In this document: in pieces, positions 11,465 through 22,983 of the stretch | Position numbering within the stretch: the stretch's first letter is position 1 | Layout of the letters: every line of letters starts with the position of its first letter | DNA from: Ganoderma boninense | Lineage: Eukaryota > Basidiomycota > Agaricomycetes > Polyporales > Polyporaceae | Length of the DNA stretch: 64,000 nt | Assembly (NCBI GenBank): GCA_002900995.3 | Contig: CM035308.1 | Span: forward strand, 1,612,001 to 1,676,000 | Reading direction: 5' to 3' | The notes under the pieces: model-generated | Seen by the model: the letters and a program-made list of their open reading frames with translations, nothing else | What the model was told of the DNA's origin: nothing | The model's database searches: none | Made by a program: the position numbers and the translations under genes

Positions 11465-13648
11465 CTACTGCGACCGCCTGCCGCGCGGACTCGCATGCTC
11501 ATAGAATTCCTCGTAGTCGAAGTACTCCATGTCCTCGTACACCCCGTCCTCCGAGTCGGGCACAGACGACGCCGTCGAGGACGGGACGCTCTCGGGCGCG
11601 GATGTGTTCGACACGGACGACTGCGTGCTCTCTGGCGCCGACGCGGTCGACGACTGGCCGCTCTCCGGAGCAGACGTGGCACCCCGACTCGGACCGGGGC
11701 GAACGCTGAGGAACGTGAACGTGACAGGCGCGGCGCCGTATGACGACGAGGGCGACAGCGCACGGTAAGGCTGCCCGGGGTAGGAGGGCATGGGCCCGGA
11801 CAGACGTGGTTCGAAGGCCGATCGCGTATATGGAAACGAAGACGAAGCTGCCTGGCCCAGACTCGGAGACGCAAACATTTCGTCTGCGTCTTCCGCCGGG
11901 CGTGCGCTGCCGTACCGCGCCCGCCGCGCTCGTGCACCGCTCGCACTCGCCCGACCGTGCCTGTCTGCCTGTTTCCGCTTCTCCTTCCGCTTGCCTTCAG
12001 CCTTGTCCTGAAGCTCGTCGTCGTCCTTGTCATCGTCCTTGGAATCAAGCTTCTTCTTGGCAGGACCTCGTCGCCGCGGCTCTGGCTCGTACGTGCACGC
12101 GTTGCCGCGCCGCAAGCAGTTCGCGCACGCAGGCTTCTGTCCGTCGCAGCGCAGTTTCCGGGCTACCGTCCCGGAAAGGCCCAGAAGGCGTCAGCTCTCC
12201 CTCCTCGTGCGCGGGCCTGGAACGAACCGCGTATACACGACGGCGCGAGGGTGGTACTCACCGCGGCAAAAATGACAGGCAATCAACGTCTTCTTCGACT
12301 TCGGCGTGTATGCGTATTCTGAGTTTTCCGAGCTCCCGCCATGCTCTCTCTCCTTCTCCCCCCTCCTCCTCCGTCGCCTCTTTCCCAGGACGCTTGCTGG
12401 CCTTTCGGACTCAGTATGCCCTGCGGCTCTGGATTTTCCTTTGTAATGCGAAGTCTCGGTGTCGTGGGAGGCGGCGGCTGAATGACGGTCCGTCGGAAAC
12501 TCTGGCCTGGGTGCTGACCGTCCTGGGGGGGTTCCTCGTTCGGCTGCACGAGACGAGACGGACGCCGTCCGTAATGGTGCTAATGTCGTGACATGATAGG
12601 CCGTCGACCCCACACCGACACTGTAGCCTTCAGGGAATGCGGCGGGCGGACTGCCGTGCCGTCCTTCCGACGCCCGTCTCTGGACTGGGACTGGAGCCTG
12701 GCCGCGGGGAGAACGTGTGCGGCGTGACCGCCGTGAAAGAGTGAGAGGGCGGATCTCCCGCTCGTCCGGAGGGAACCGTGATGGGGGCGCCCAAGACAGG
12801 CTGCCCGAATCTGTTCGACTCGCTCGCATTCACGACATCCGGAGGTACGATCCGTAACGAGGGGACTTACCGTAGGTGCCATCTCCTGATCTGCGCCACG
12901 GAATGTCTATCGGCTGACTCACGGTTTGGTATGGAGCCTCCGGTGATGAGTGCGCTGTGTTTGACTGCGAGGGCCGGGCGCTGGACGTGGAGGGACCCAC
13001 CGGGGATCGTCCTTGCAGTCTCGAGGGCCCCGCAACTGGTGGCGGCGGCGGCGTACGGCGTGGACTTCGTTGTGGACCCAAATAAAATGGTAGTGGATCT
13101 CTCCTATTTGGGTTCGCGCGCTGCGAGGGATTTGTTGGTGGTTCCGCCGGCGCCCATGATATGGGGGGAAGAGGCGGGCCAGGAGGGGGGATAGTGTAGG
13201 TCGGATATCCAAGCGTTGACGCATAGTAGACAGGATCAGACCGGATGACGCCCCAGGCGGGAAGACGAGAGGGAAGGGACAGGACTGGTCGCGCAACGGC
13301 ATCTCCTTGATCAACGCTCCAGGGTGGAGGAGAAGGACTCGGTCTTCTGCTTTCCGCACTCTGGACACTCTCTCCCTCGTCATCGAAAACCGCCTGCGTA
13401 AGGATGAGCGAGGGGAGCAGCTGACCTACAGGGGCTGAAGCTATCGAATGCGCGTGGGTGGCAAAACTCGTGTTCCTCGACGGGCCCTCCTGTCTCTCTC
13501 GTGACGTTGACGCTAACTGTCCTGCTGTCTCCTCTAGCGTCGTACTCCTGCGTGGTTGGGAAGGCCCAGGAATTATTAGGCGATGGAGGCTGGCTGGAAG
13601 GGAACTCTGTCGTCTGTGTGGCGGACCGTCGTGCCCTTCTCGGTCCAT
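11465..13648 (-). CDS. Zn2Cys6 transcription regulator
   Basis: Exons 13648-12871, 12810-12262 and 12162-11465 give 674 residues. The Zn2Cys6 cluster is central: Cys 438, 441, 448, 455, 458 and 465 in CHFCRARKLRCDG...CANC...C spacing, followed by a Lys/Arg-rich stretch. Upstream is a long disordered Pro/Ser-rich region with a GKRRRRRRGEKERE basic patch that could be a nuclear localisation signal. Downstream is a Ser/Pro/Ala-rich tail with an acidic end (DGVYEDMEYFDYEEFYE) that could act as an activation segment. No fungal_trans middle homology domain is visible. The intron inside the zinc cluster falls at the same codon and phase as in both clusters of the neighbouring fusion gene, which suggests common descent. 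The start is the first ATG of a long open frame; an upstream exon is possible. Targets are unknown. Confidence 0.8.
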
Positions 13649-15072
13649 GCGGGCGGCGGTGATCCTTCGCAGTGGCTACCCGCAGCTAATGGCGACGGAT
13701 CCAGGACTCGCGCAAAGGAGAAACAGCCGGGATGACGGTGGAGGATAGACAGCCCATATGCTTAAGGTGTGAATGGCGTAGACGGAGGCCCAGGAAAAAA
13801 GAGGGGTACCACCCAGAGCCCGTTGTCGCGGAGCGGATGTCTCTGTCCACTGGGAGGTGTCGTGCCGCCAGAGTTTGCTTCCGCTATGGTGACCAGGTGG
13901 CGGGGGCAAATCGACAGCCCGTGCAGCTGACGCGCCAGGAGATGAGGAACATAGCAGGCATCCGAGCCAGGTCGCTTTCGCTGGTCGGCAAGCGCTGGGT
14001 TGCAGAGATGGGGACGAGCAGCCTCGATCGATTTCGGCCACACTCCGACACCGAAACTCAGGTGGATACTCCGCGCTGTCGTCCTAACGTCGCCCGGGAT
14101 CGGAATCAGCTTGCGGTCAAGACGATCCGGGCTGACGGTGACTTTCATGCGCTGCTAGGCTAGCGTAGGCACAAAAGTGGCGCTAGCAACGTAGGGGGGG
14201 CACACGCTGATTTGTCGGGGTGGAAATCCACTGCAGCGATGCCGTGTAGATGTTGCGCGGTTGAACGAGTCACGGTCACACTGTCGCCCCGAAACACGAT
14301 CGGCGTGACTGCCGCCTTGGGCCGCATTAGTCCGCGTGGCGCCGCGCCTCTGGTAGCATTTGCGCCAACGATCTCCAATACGCGCTCCCTCACAGGATGT
14401 AGCGTTGGGATCGACGGAGGAGATGGGTAAGCTCTCCGTTCGTCACTGGGAGTCACTGTGGCTTTCACGGGGTGGCGTCTGAGAATTTTTCCTCTGACTT
14501 GTGGCGCATATTGCGTAGACACGAATACCTGCCGCATGGTGCAATATCTGGCTGCGTTCCGATAGGCTCGATCAGGGAGGTCGGGACCTAAACTTTTAGG
14601 GCTCAGCACGGTTTGCGCGAAACGTTATCTCGATCGGAAGAAACTTTAGAAGGCGCCTGATGCTGATATCGTCGGTTCCTCGTCTTCTGTGCGCGTCATG
14701 CGTGGGGACGGCACGTCGGGAGAGACAGGTCACGGCTCTTTCCATTCGAACCAACCCACCCTCCCCTGGCTGTGGTTGCGGTCAAGTTGCGATCGGTGTT
14801 GAGTACGGGATGACGACGGTCGAGCCGGCGGCGGCGCTCGCTGCCGATCGCTGTCGACGCCCACCGATCTCGAAAGCGTCGGAGTAAATCTCCAGCAGGC
14901 GCCGATGCAGTGCTCCGCAATGTCCGGTGACCGGTCCGCATGATGGCTGCCCAATCGGGGGAGGTCACAGATGGGTCACGCTCACGTGGCGGATGTCACC
15001 GCCAATGGTGACTCGACCTTTGGAAGGCTGGACGCGCTCCTCGACGTGTGCTCACCAGTGACCACCGCGGCC
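13649..15072. other. Divergent promoter region
   Basis: About 1.4 kb between the starts of the Zn2Cys6 gene (-) and dihydroxyacid dehydratase (+). Both promoters must lie here. The open frames present are short, unspliced and without recognisable products. No repeats were noted. Confidence 0.5.
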
Positions 15073-17539
15073 ATGCTCTCCTCTTCCGCCTCCTCCCCCG
15101 CACGCTCCTTCCTCCGGCGCAGTCCTCACAGACTCTTTGCCACCTCTGCACAGACATGCTCCGAGAGGCCAATCCTCAACCGGTACAGCCGGACCGTCAC
15201 AAAACCAAAAAGCCAGGGCGCGAGTCAGGCCATGCTGTACGACACAGACGGAATCCGGAGCGATGAAGATTTTGATAAGGCGATGGTCGGAGTAGCAAGT
15301 GTTTGGTGAGTGGCACACGACGACACGCGCCTTTCGGACCCAGCTGACAGGGTCCAGGTACGAGGGTAACCCGTACGTCCTATATCTCTCTCCATTTCTT
15401 CCATGGCTTATTCGTCACAAGATGCAATAAGCATCTCCTTGGTCTCGGCCAACGTGTCAAAAAGTCCCTCGTTGATGCTGGCCTCATCGGCTACCAGTTC
15501 GGCACCGTTGGCGTCAGGTGGGTTCTTCGTCAATAAACCCTTTTTGCGGTCAGACGCTGCGTTCTCAAACGCGCTGCCACAGCGATGGCATCAGCATGGG
15601 GACAGCGGGTATGACGTACTCGCTGCAGTCGCGAGACCTCATCGCGGATCAGGTGGAGACGGCTGCGGGAGGTCACTGGTTGGACGGAATGGTCGTCGTG
15701 CCGGGGTGTGACAAGAACATGCCTGGTGTCTTGATGGCCCGTACGTCGGGTCAATATATTCGTCTGCGTTCATCTCACCGTAACACAATGCAGTCGGACG
15801 GCTGAACAGGCCCGGAATGATGGTTTACGGGGGCACCATCCGACCCGGCGCATGTGAAGGCGCGCCTCAGCTGGACATTGTTTCAGCGTTCCAGGCGTAT
15901 GGCAAGTACCTCCAAGACGGTAAAACGGAGGCGGCAGAACGGGAACGGTATGACACCGTCCGACATGCTTGCCCTGGTCCTGGCGCCTGCGGGGGTGTGA
16001 GTACATGCGCGTTCGAGCCACCCGAACTTCTTGCGATTGAGCTTATCCATGACAGATGTACACTGCGAATACGATGGCCAGCGCGGCGGAGGCTTTGGGG
16101 ATGACCCTCACGGGTTCCTCATCATTCCCTGCTGAGTATCCTGAAAAGATCCAGGAATGTACTTCAGTGGGCGCCGCCATGCGGAACCTCCTGGAGAAGA
16201 ACATTCTGCCCCGCGATATTATGACTCGTTCTGCTTTTGAGAACGCCATGGTGAGCGACGCTGTTTCTCATAATGAATCTTAGCCCATGTAACGTTGATC
16301 ACAGGTGTTGACTATGATCTTGGGTGGATCGACCAATGCAGTTTTACATCTGACAGCCGTAGCCCACGCTGTTGGCATTGAGCTTACTCTCGAAGACTAT
16401 CAAGCGGTGTCCGATCGTATACCTTTTATCGCAGACTTGAAGCCCAGTGGAAAATATGTCATGGAGGACGTCTACAAGCTTGGCGGTATTCCTAGTACGT
16501 TTTACGTCTTCGCTTAACCATTTACATACACAAACGCTAACACGTCACGCTGTGACAGAGGTTTTGGCGTACCTCCTGAAGAACAACCTGATCGACGGAA
16601 ATAATATGACCGTCACTGGCCGCACGCTCGGCGAGAACCTTGAACGATGGACACACGAGCACGGCGAGCTGGAGTTCACCCGTCAAGATGTCATCCGACC
16701 TTTAGAGAAGCCGATCAAAGAGACCGGCCACCTTCGGTTCGGATCCCTTCATCTACGCGACGGCGTGGCTGTTGCTCACCTAATCCTATCGACAGAATCC
16801 TCAGGGGCAACCTTGCCCCAGGAGGCGCAGTCGCCAAGATCACTGGCAAGGAGGGCCTCGGGTTCACCGGCAAGGCGCGCACCTTTGATTCCGAGGACGA
16901 CTTCGTCAAGGCAGTCGAGGCAGGCTCCATCAAGAAGGGCGAGAAGACCGTGATAGTTCTGCGGTACCTTGGCCCTAAGGGCGGCCCTGGTGCGTATCGT
17001 CGCTCCCCTCGTGAGGCATATAGGGCTGCGTTATCTGACCCCTCCACCCTCGATCACGTCTCTTATTATAGGTATGCCGGAGATGCTCAAACCTACCAGT
17101 CTGATCATGGGAGCTGGGCTAGGCAAGGACGTCGCCTGCCTCACTGACGGACGTTTCAGCGGAGGGTAATGTTCTCTCACTGCCCTTTGTCCGACCGCTC
17201 GCTGAACCTAATTGCGGACTTGCTCTCCCTTCCCGTCCCCTCCGCCCGCGTCTGCCTACCCTACCCCTCGGTCTGTCTCCGCGCAGATCCCATGGGTTCT
17301 GCATCGGGCACGTCGTCCCTGAGGCACAGGTTGGTGGACCCATCGCACTCGTGCGTGATGGGGACATCATCTCCGTCGACGCGGTGAAAAACACCATCGA
17401 ACTGCAGGTGACCCCCGAGGAGCTTGAATCTCGTCGGGCAGAGTGGGAAGCTCCTCCTCTGAAGGTTAAGCAGGGCACTCTTTACAAGTACATCAAGCTC
17501 GTCGAGGACGCCAGCCGGGGTTGTATTACTGACGCATAG
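15073..17539 (+). CDS. ILV3: Dihydroxyacid dehydratase, mitochondrial
   Basis: Removes water from 2,3-dihydroxyisovalerate and its isoleucine-pathway analogue, the last shared step of valine, isoleucine and leucine synthesis. Eleven exons (15073-15305, 15358-15372, 15422-15517, 15583-15740, 15794-15996, 16056-16250, 16305-16494, 16559-16736, 16796-16989, 17072-17165, 17287-17539) give 602 residues, a normal length. The first 35 residues are Ser/Arg-rich ([20 protein letters not shown]), fitting a mitochondrial presequence. Iron-sulphur cysteines are expected at Cys84 (GNPCNKHLL), Cys157 (PGCDKNMPG) and Cys233 ([15 protein letters not shown]). Other signatures: [25 protein letters not shown]-type block, [22 protein letters not shown] C-terminal motif split over the last junction. 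Exon 2 is a 15-nt microexon. All introns are GT/AG. Confidence in identity is very high. Confidence 0.96.
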
Positions 17540-18376
17540 AGCCGGACATGGCTCATGACTTCCCACACAGGAGTGGTGGCCTAGCTGACAGGAAGGGGAA
17601 CGCGGGTTATCGTTATCGTTAACCCGTGAAAGTACTTTACGCACGAAATACTGTCTAACTAATTACGTTTCAATGGAAGTTTCCAAAGCGCAAAGCCATC
17701 TCGGCGGAGCAACGGGGCATGCGTACAGCCCCCGATACGTGGGCACAAACCTTGCACACGCCAGGGTTCTTCCGTTCGCACCAGTCCTTCCACGTCACAG
17801 AGTGTAGGGAATGTATGGATACCGGGACCCCCTTCCTCTCATAGTTCCTCTAACCTAGGTTCGTTGTTGTATATTGTGGTAGCTAGAGCCTCCCGCGGCA
17901 TCAGCTCAACGAACTAACCCTATTTGACGGTCAACTGGGGCATATCACATTTGGAAGTCGTGTGTGCTTCGCCCCGCCAGGTCCATGTTGTAAGACAGAT
18001 ATCTCGCGCCCTATCCCTGATCCCGTTCATGCATGTGTACCAGCTGTAAATCATGACTGGCTCTTACCCTTTACTTATGCGAGCGCTAGCGCACCTAGGC
18101 CGTAATGTGTGCCCCCATTCTTACTTGCTTCAACATTCTCTGAAGTCCTTGGTAAGTGTATTGAGGATCTCTCCATTGGCATCGGGTGCCTGTATTATAT
18201 AGTTCCGCAAGGTCGTCCGATTATACAAGTCAGAATTGCCCCGGTTTCCTACTCATCGCCAGTACCGCTTCAACTAAGCTTTCAATTCCATGCCATCGTA
18301 AGGGACGCGAACTGGCAGCGTGCTACTTGATGAAGTGAAGTCCTTACAATTTCCTACCACGAACTCTGCAACGCAG
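17540..18376. other. Convergent intergenic spacer
   Basis: 837 bp between the stops of ILV3 (+) and the small acidic-protein gene (-). An imperfect hairpin with 7-bp arms CGGGTTA/TAACCCG and a TCG-rich loop lies at about 17602-17628, just past ILV3. Nothing else was recognised. Confidence 0.5.
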
Positions 18377-18762
18377 TTAGCCCTGAGGAAACCGGGTAGA
18401 ATGTGAGAGAAACGTCACCTCCTCGACGACCTCGGTCTCAGTCTCGATAGTCTCACCACCGAAAGCATTTGTCTCGACGGTCGTGTCCTGTTCAACGTAT
18501 TCGACCTAGAGGGAAACAAGTCATCGTTAAGCCCTCGTGCACATGAACTTGGGAAGAGCAGAAATCAATTTACCTCCTCGTCGCCGCGGTTGTCGTAGAC
18601 GACCTCTTCTTCGACATCACGGGTCTCCTGCACCTCCTCGAAGCCGTTGTTGTAGTCAACCTGAGGATAAGAGTCCACTGATTAGCGGCTAAGGATGGAG
18701 AGTGGACATCGATCATGTTTACGTACGTTCTCGACGACCGTCTCTTCCTCGTAGTAGGACAT
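18377..18762 (-). CDS. Small acidic repeat-like protein, unknown function
   Basis: Three exons (18762-18727, 18660-18574, 18505-18377) give an 83-residue protein rich in Glu, Asp and Val, with almost no Lys or hydrophobic core. It starts MSYYEEETVVEN. Exons 2 and 3 both open with V-[D/E]-Y followed by acidic repeats (VDYNNGFEEV and VEYVEQDTTV), and all junctions are phase 0, so the exons look like copies of one short unit. Splice sites are canonical (GTACGT, GTAAAT; CAG, TAG). There is no signal peptide, membrane segment or known domain. The composition suggests an intrinsically disordered intracellular protein. It is isolated by spacers of 0.8 and 1.5 kb, both long for this window. The family is not recognised. 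Confidence 0.7.
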
Positions 18763-20307
18763 ATTGGCGTAGAAGGAGGAGATACAAGTGGAATCAGTGG
18801 CGTTGGAGTTGAATAAACTAAAAAAGCAACAACGGACAGGTTGAAGGCATCCTCTGAGGCAGGCTGGTTCTTATACCGCGGTGCTTAATCCTTTCGGATC
18901 ATACGCGGGTTTCCAAGGACTCAAGACGCTGGGGCATCGGCAAGATGCGTCCCCTCGAAGCCCGCGTTTAGGCAGGGACTGAGAGGCCGCAGAGCCACGT
19001 CGACAGTTATGCGGAGATGTGGGACGCACGTTCCCAAGACCGTACAAGCAAAGCTGCGAACTGTCCGTCATTGCAGTGTGGGTGCAGTGTGGATGCTCAG
19101 CCTCATGATCGAATGCATGTGGTCGCGAATTCGCAAGGAGGTGTAATACAGTTACACAGGGGCCTGTGGTCAGTCATGGCGCATTCGAGAAGACAGGAAG
19201 GGCGAAGCGCACTGTATAGCATCGTTCTAACTTACGTCTGTCACGGAAGTTACTGCGGATACGGTGTTAGTATGAGCTCACCTTGCCATGTCAACGCACC
19301 GATACAGATTTCAGTCCCGTGTCATGTGGGGTCATCCAGGGTCACCCATGGATTGCCAATGGCATTCACACCTAGAATCCTATAAATAGTGCCGTCTTCG
19401 ACCTTTCTCAACGTTGAGATGTCATGGTTTCTGACGCCGCTTGAGAGTGGAAATTGAGCGAGCCCGACGGCAACATCCGTGCTTGAGACGGGGTGCTTCT
19501 TGGGCTGATGCAACTCCAGGCGACCATTGAATAGTCTTGACGCTCCGGATGCTGGGCCATAATGGATGAGGCCTTGCTGTTTTGGTTAGATGGACGGTCC
19601 TTGTAAGCCAGATAGGGTGATAGATGTACTCGACGAAAAGACTTCTCAGCCATGTCGGAGCCTCAGCAGTCAGAACTGCGTTCCTTCAATGCATCTCCTG
19701 GAAGTATTCCTGAAGCAGTACACCTTTTTCATCGTTTGTAGCACTTGTCGAAGTTCCGGTCGGATCTCATGGAACAAGGGAAACCTTGTGCATTATGCCG
19801 GAGCGGGTGTGTGAGGCGGTACTGAACCTTCTACAGAGACACGTACATAGAACTGCGCCAATTCGCCCTTCTGACTGGCATTCTGTTTGAGAGACTGATG
19901 CCTGACTGACTATCGCCAACTCTGCAGCTGTCTGAGCCCAGGATACGATCTTTTGTCAGAGAACTGGGGGCATAGACAGGGAAATCTGGACTCAATTTCA
20001 CCCCTGTACACTGCTGAGATGTGTACCGGTAACTTGACGGCAGATACTGCGGCCCATCCAGTTATCCTGAGCTTGGTGGCCACATTGTGGGTGTTCTTGT
20101 GTTGTACATCTACTGGGCTGGGCCTGCGAACGGTGGTGGTCGTTGTCAAGAGTGCGGTGGCCACAAGCGACCATGGCGCTTCCATCCAAACCGCAGGCGC
20201 TCGTCCTCAACGCGACGCGCCGCCCCCTCCCGTCGCCGGCGCCACTGGGCCAGCCCCCTCGCTTTCTTATATCCTCCACCTCCCCCGCTGACCTCGTATT
20301 CTCTCCT
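18763..20307. other. Divergent promoter region
   Basis: About 1.5 kb between the small acidic-protein gene (-) and EAF7 (+). A CT-rich stretch with a TATA-like CTTATATCC occurs near 20263-20275, just upstream of EAF7. An in-frame upstream ATG at 20173 could extend EAF7 by 45 residues. No other gene is supported. Confidence 0.5.
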
Positions 20308-21295
20308 ATGGCGACAAACATGGAAGTAGATGACCCAGAGGCCCCTTGGCTAGACACTGTTGAAGGCGAAATCGCGTTCTTTCGCGCCCTAACGCGCGCG
20401 CGCCCCGTCGGCATACACAAGCACTTCCACGTCCTCACAATGCGCAATGCCATTTTACGCGACACCGGCAAGCTCGTGGAGGTGGAAGACATTTGGAAGA
20501 AGCTGCGCACATGCTATGACCTCGATACCCTTGAGAACATTGTCAGTGAGCCGCTTGTGTACCCCCGTTCCTCGCTCAGGTCCACTCATAGTTGTTCTGG
20601 CCCAATGCACGGTCATCCTGTCACGAATTCATTCGCCGTTGTCTGGGAATGCTCCTCCCGTATATACAATCTGATGGTGTCGCATACATGACGTGCAGGA
20701 AGCGGACGGCTACGATGTCCCTGGCGAGAGCCATGCAGGCACTCCGCCCTTCCAACAGCCTGCCTCACCCACACCCTCCGACAACATCTTCAACCACCCT
20801 TTCTTCCGCAGGGAGTACTCGCTCCCACAAGATGAGATGATCGACCAGCTTGTATCCGCCCGCCGCATGCGCACATCCGCCTCACTACCTTCATCTTCTC
20901 CAGCGCCGTCACCAGCGGCTACGAAGTCGGGCCGAGGCGGGCGCAAGGGCAAGAGCAAGCTGAAGGTCATGGCGGGGCTCGTCGGTGGGGACAGCGACAG
21001 CAGCGCACTGACGCAGGAGAGCGGGGACGAGAGTGTTGCGCCGACGCCGAGAGACAGTGTTGCAACCGGGACGGACGCCGGAACGGAGTACGCAGAGGAG
21101 GAAGAGGAACCCAGACAATCTCCAGGTATGTGTTTGTGCCATGTCTGGGGTCTGTCTTCGGTGCTGAGAAGCTGCCTCATAGCTGCCTCAATAGCGTCGA
21201 AACAACCGCGAAGGGGGAAGGGCAAGAGAGGGTCTTCAACGGGTCGCGGTGGGCGAGGGGGCTCAAAGACCCGAGGAACCAAGAAAAAGAAGTAG
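20308..21295 (+). CDS. EAF7: Chromatin modification protein Eaf7 (MRGBP family, NuA4 subunit)
   Basis: Exons 20308-20541, 20699-21125 and 21195-21295 give 253 residues. The N-terminal block WLDTVEGEIAFFRALTRARP, then VGIHKHFHVLTMRNAI and VEDIWKKLRTCYDLDTL, is the CT20/Eaf7 signature. Eaf7 is a non-catalytic subunit of the NuA4 histone H4/H2A acetyltransferase; in yeast it pairs with Eaf3. After residue 100 the chain is low-complexity: FFRREYSLP, then Ser/Pro-rich and acidic stretches, and a basic Gly/Arg/Lys tail (GRGGRGGSKTRGTKKKK) suited to DNA or histone contact. The intron after LENI is 157 bp, longer than usual. The start at 20308 (MATNMEVDD) was chosen because the preceding sequence is pyrimidine-rich and TATA-like; ATG 20173 is the alternative. 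Confidence 0.87.
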
Positions 21296-21623
21296 CTTGC
21301 TCGCCGCGACATACATACACTCACCATTACTTTATTATCCTCGTCCGCTGTCCACGTTGTCCTGCTCTGTGTAGTTATAGTCCACTCCTGCTTCGCATCC
21401 ACGCAATCTCCAACCTTTCGCACATGCAAGTCAATTCAAAGAAAGATGCATGATCCATGTATAGTATCGCTTGCACACTTCTCGTTTTGGCGACATGGCA
21501 TACGCATACATATGAAGACAACGACGGGCGGCTGGCGCGTCGCGAGCAGACAGCATGACTCCCCCGAACAACCTCTCCGCTCCATCCCTCCCATCATCCA
21601 CTCCGCAGAAGGATGGAGGAGAC
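21296..21623. other. Convergent intergenic spacer
   Basis: 328 bp between the stops of EAF7 (+) and RPL17 (-). It contains only the presumed 3' untranslated regions; no further gene or repeat was seen. Confidence 0.6.
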
Positions 21624-22543
21624 TCACGCAGTCCGTGCAGCCTCGATCCGTTTGCGAGCGACCTGTCGCCTGTTAAGGCCAGAGAGTGAAGATGCAACAA
21701 CGTCTTTGTCCTTTGCCCGCTCAACCTCAGAATCAGATGCCGAGAGGATGATCTCGACGTGGCAAGGGTGACCCTGATAGGGGTTAATGCGACCATGTGC
21801 ACGGTATGTGCGGCGGCGGGTTTTCTGTTGCATCACGAAGACGTCGGAATCGTGAGCGGTGGAGCATCTGTACAAATAGAAAATTGGAACATACGGGAGC
21901 TTGCTGGACGACGATGTTCTTGATGTAAAGGTCCTCGAGCTCCAGGTTTTTCGCGTCCGCGTTCGATTCGGCGTTCTTCAAGAGGCGGAGGACGAACTTG
22001 ACGGACTTCTCGGGCCAGCGACCTTGAGAGCATCCTACTTGAGCCCCACGGGCCTCTCCACCCGATAACGAAGTATAACGCACCCTGAGTAGCCTTGAAT
22101 TGTTTGGCTTGGCTGGCACGGCCAACACCGCCAGAGAATCGGCGGTAAGGGATGACCTGCTTGTGGTCGCTCACATCGCTGAGGTAGCTGTACGCCTTCG
22201 TGAGCTTGAGGCCTGCACCCAGATCCAACCCGCTCCTTGAGTATCCTGCTCCAACCGCATAGCCGCGTGAAAGCAATATGACCACTGACCCGTCAAAGCA
22301 GCGGCAACCTCGCGCATGTTCTTGAAGTGCGTCCGGAGGTACTCACCCCGGGCGCGGGAAGCTGTGAAGACATCGATACCCCGTTAACCTCCCTCCTAGT
22401 TAATCGAGCATGGACTCCAGCAGTCTTTGGACGCACTTTTCTCGGGGTTGGTGGCGAGGGCAGCGGCGGCGTAACGAACTGCATTGCAAAGATCAGCACT
22501 CTAGAAACGTTGAGCACTAGAGAAATCTCCCAAACTCACCCAT
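21624..22543 (-). CDS. RPL17: 60S ribosomal protein L17 (uL22)
   Basis: Structural protein of the large ribosomal subunit that lines the nascent-peptide exit tunnel. Exons in transcript order are 22543-22540, 22478-22437, 22361-22290, 22212-22084, 22022-21895 and 21824-21624, giving 191 residues. Seen: [80 protein letters not shown] and [20 protein letters not shown], all conserved uL22 blocks. The first coding exon is only four nucleotides (ATG plus G), a pattern common in fungal ribosomal protein genes. All introns are GT/AG and short. The promoter is shared with the divergent DUF6535 gene, 440 bp away. The identification is unambiguous. Confidence 0.96.
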
Positions 22544-22983
22544 CTTGAAGTCTTGCGTTTGTCGTTGCCGATCCTTGGTCGCTGGTGCAGTCTCGTATGG
22601 CAGGCGCAGGCGTTTAGTGGCTGAACTCTGTCTGCTAGAACTATGCAGTTACTCGGCAACTTCCGGCTGGGCGCCTTTCTGTCTTCTGGCTCTCCCGTCC
22701 TGCCCTGACGGTAACTCGCCTTGCTCCCAGCTGAGGACGTCGCAGCCCTGCTTTCAATGTCATTGTATGCGCTTCTCCTTCTCTATGCACCCTTTGGCTG
22801 CATCGCCTTCCTGCTCTTGTTCAGGAGACAGCACCATATATGACGTGTTTGCTCCATGCGGTCCCCTGACAGCTCGAATGGATTGCCGCACGATCAACGC
22901 ATGTTGAACGCTAGCATATTCGGGTTTGCGCATTATACGACTTGTAACTCCTCCATTTCCCTTCGCAGAACGCGTTTCACAAT
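22544..22983. promoter_or_regulatory. Divergent promoter between RPL17 and the DUF6535 gene
   Basis: 440 bp separates the two start codons, so both promoters must lie here. The sequence is CT-rich on the plus strand around 22640-22820, as often seen upstream of fungal genes. No specific binding site was identified. Confidence 0.5.
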
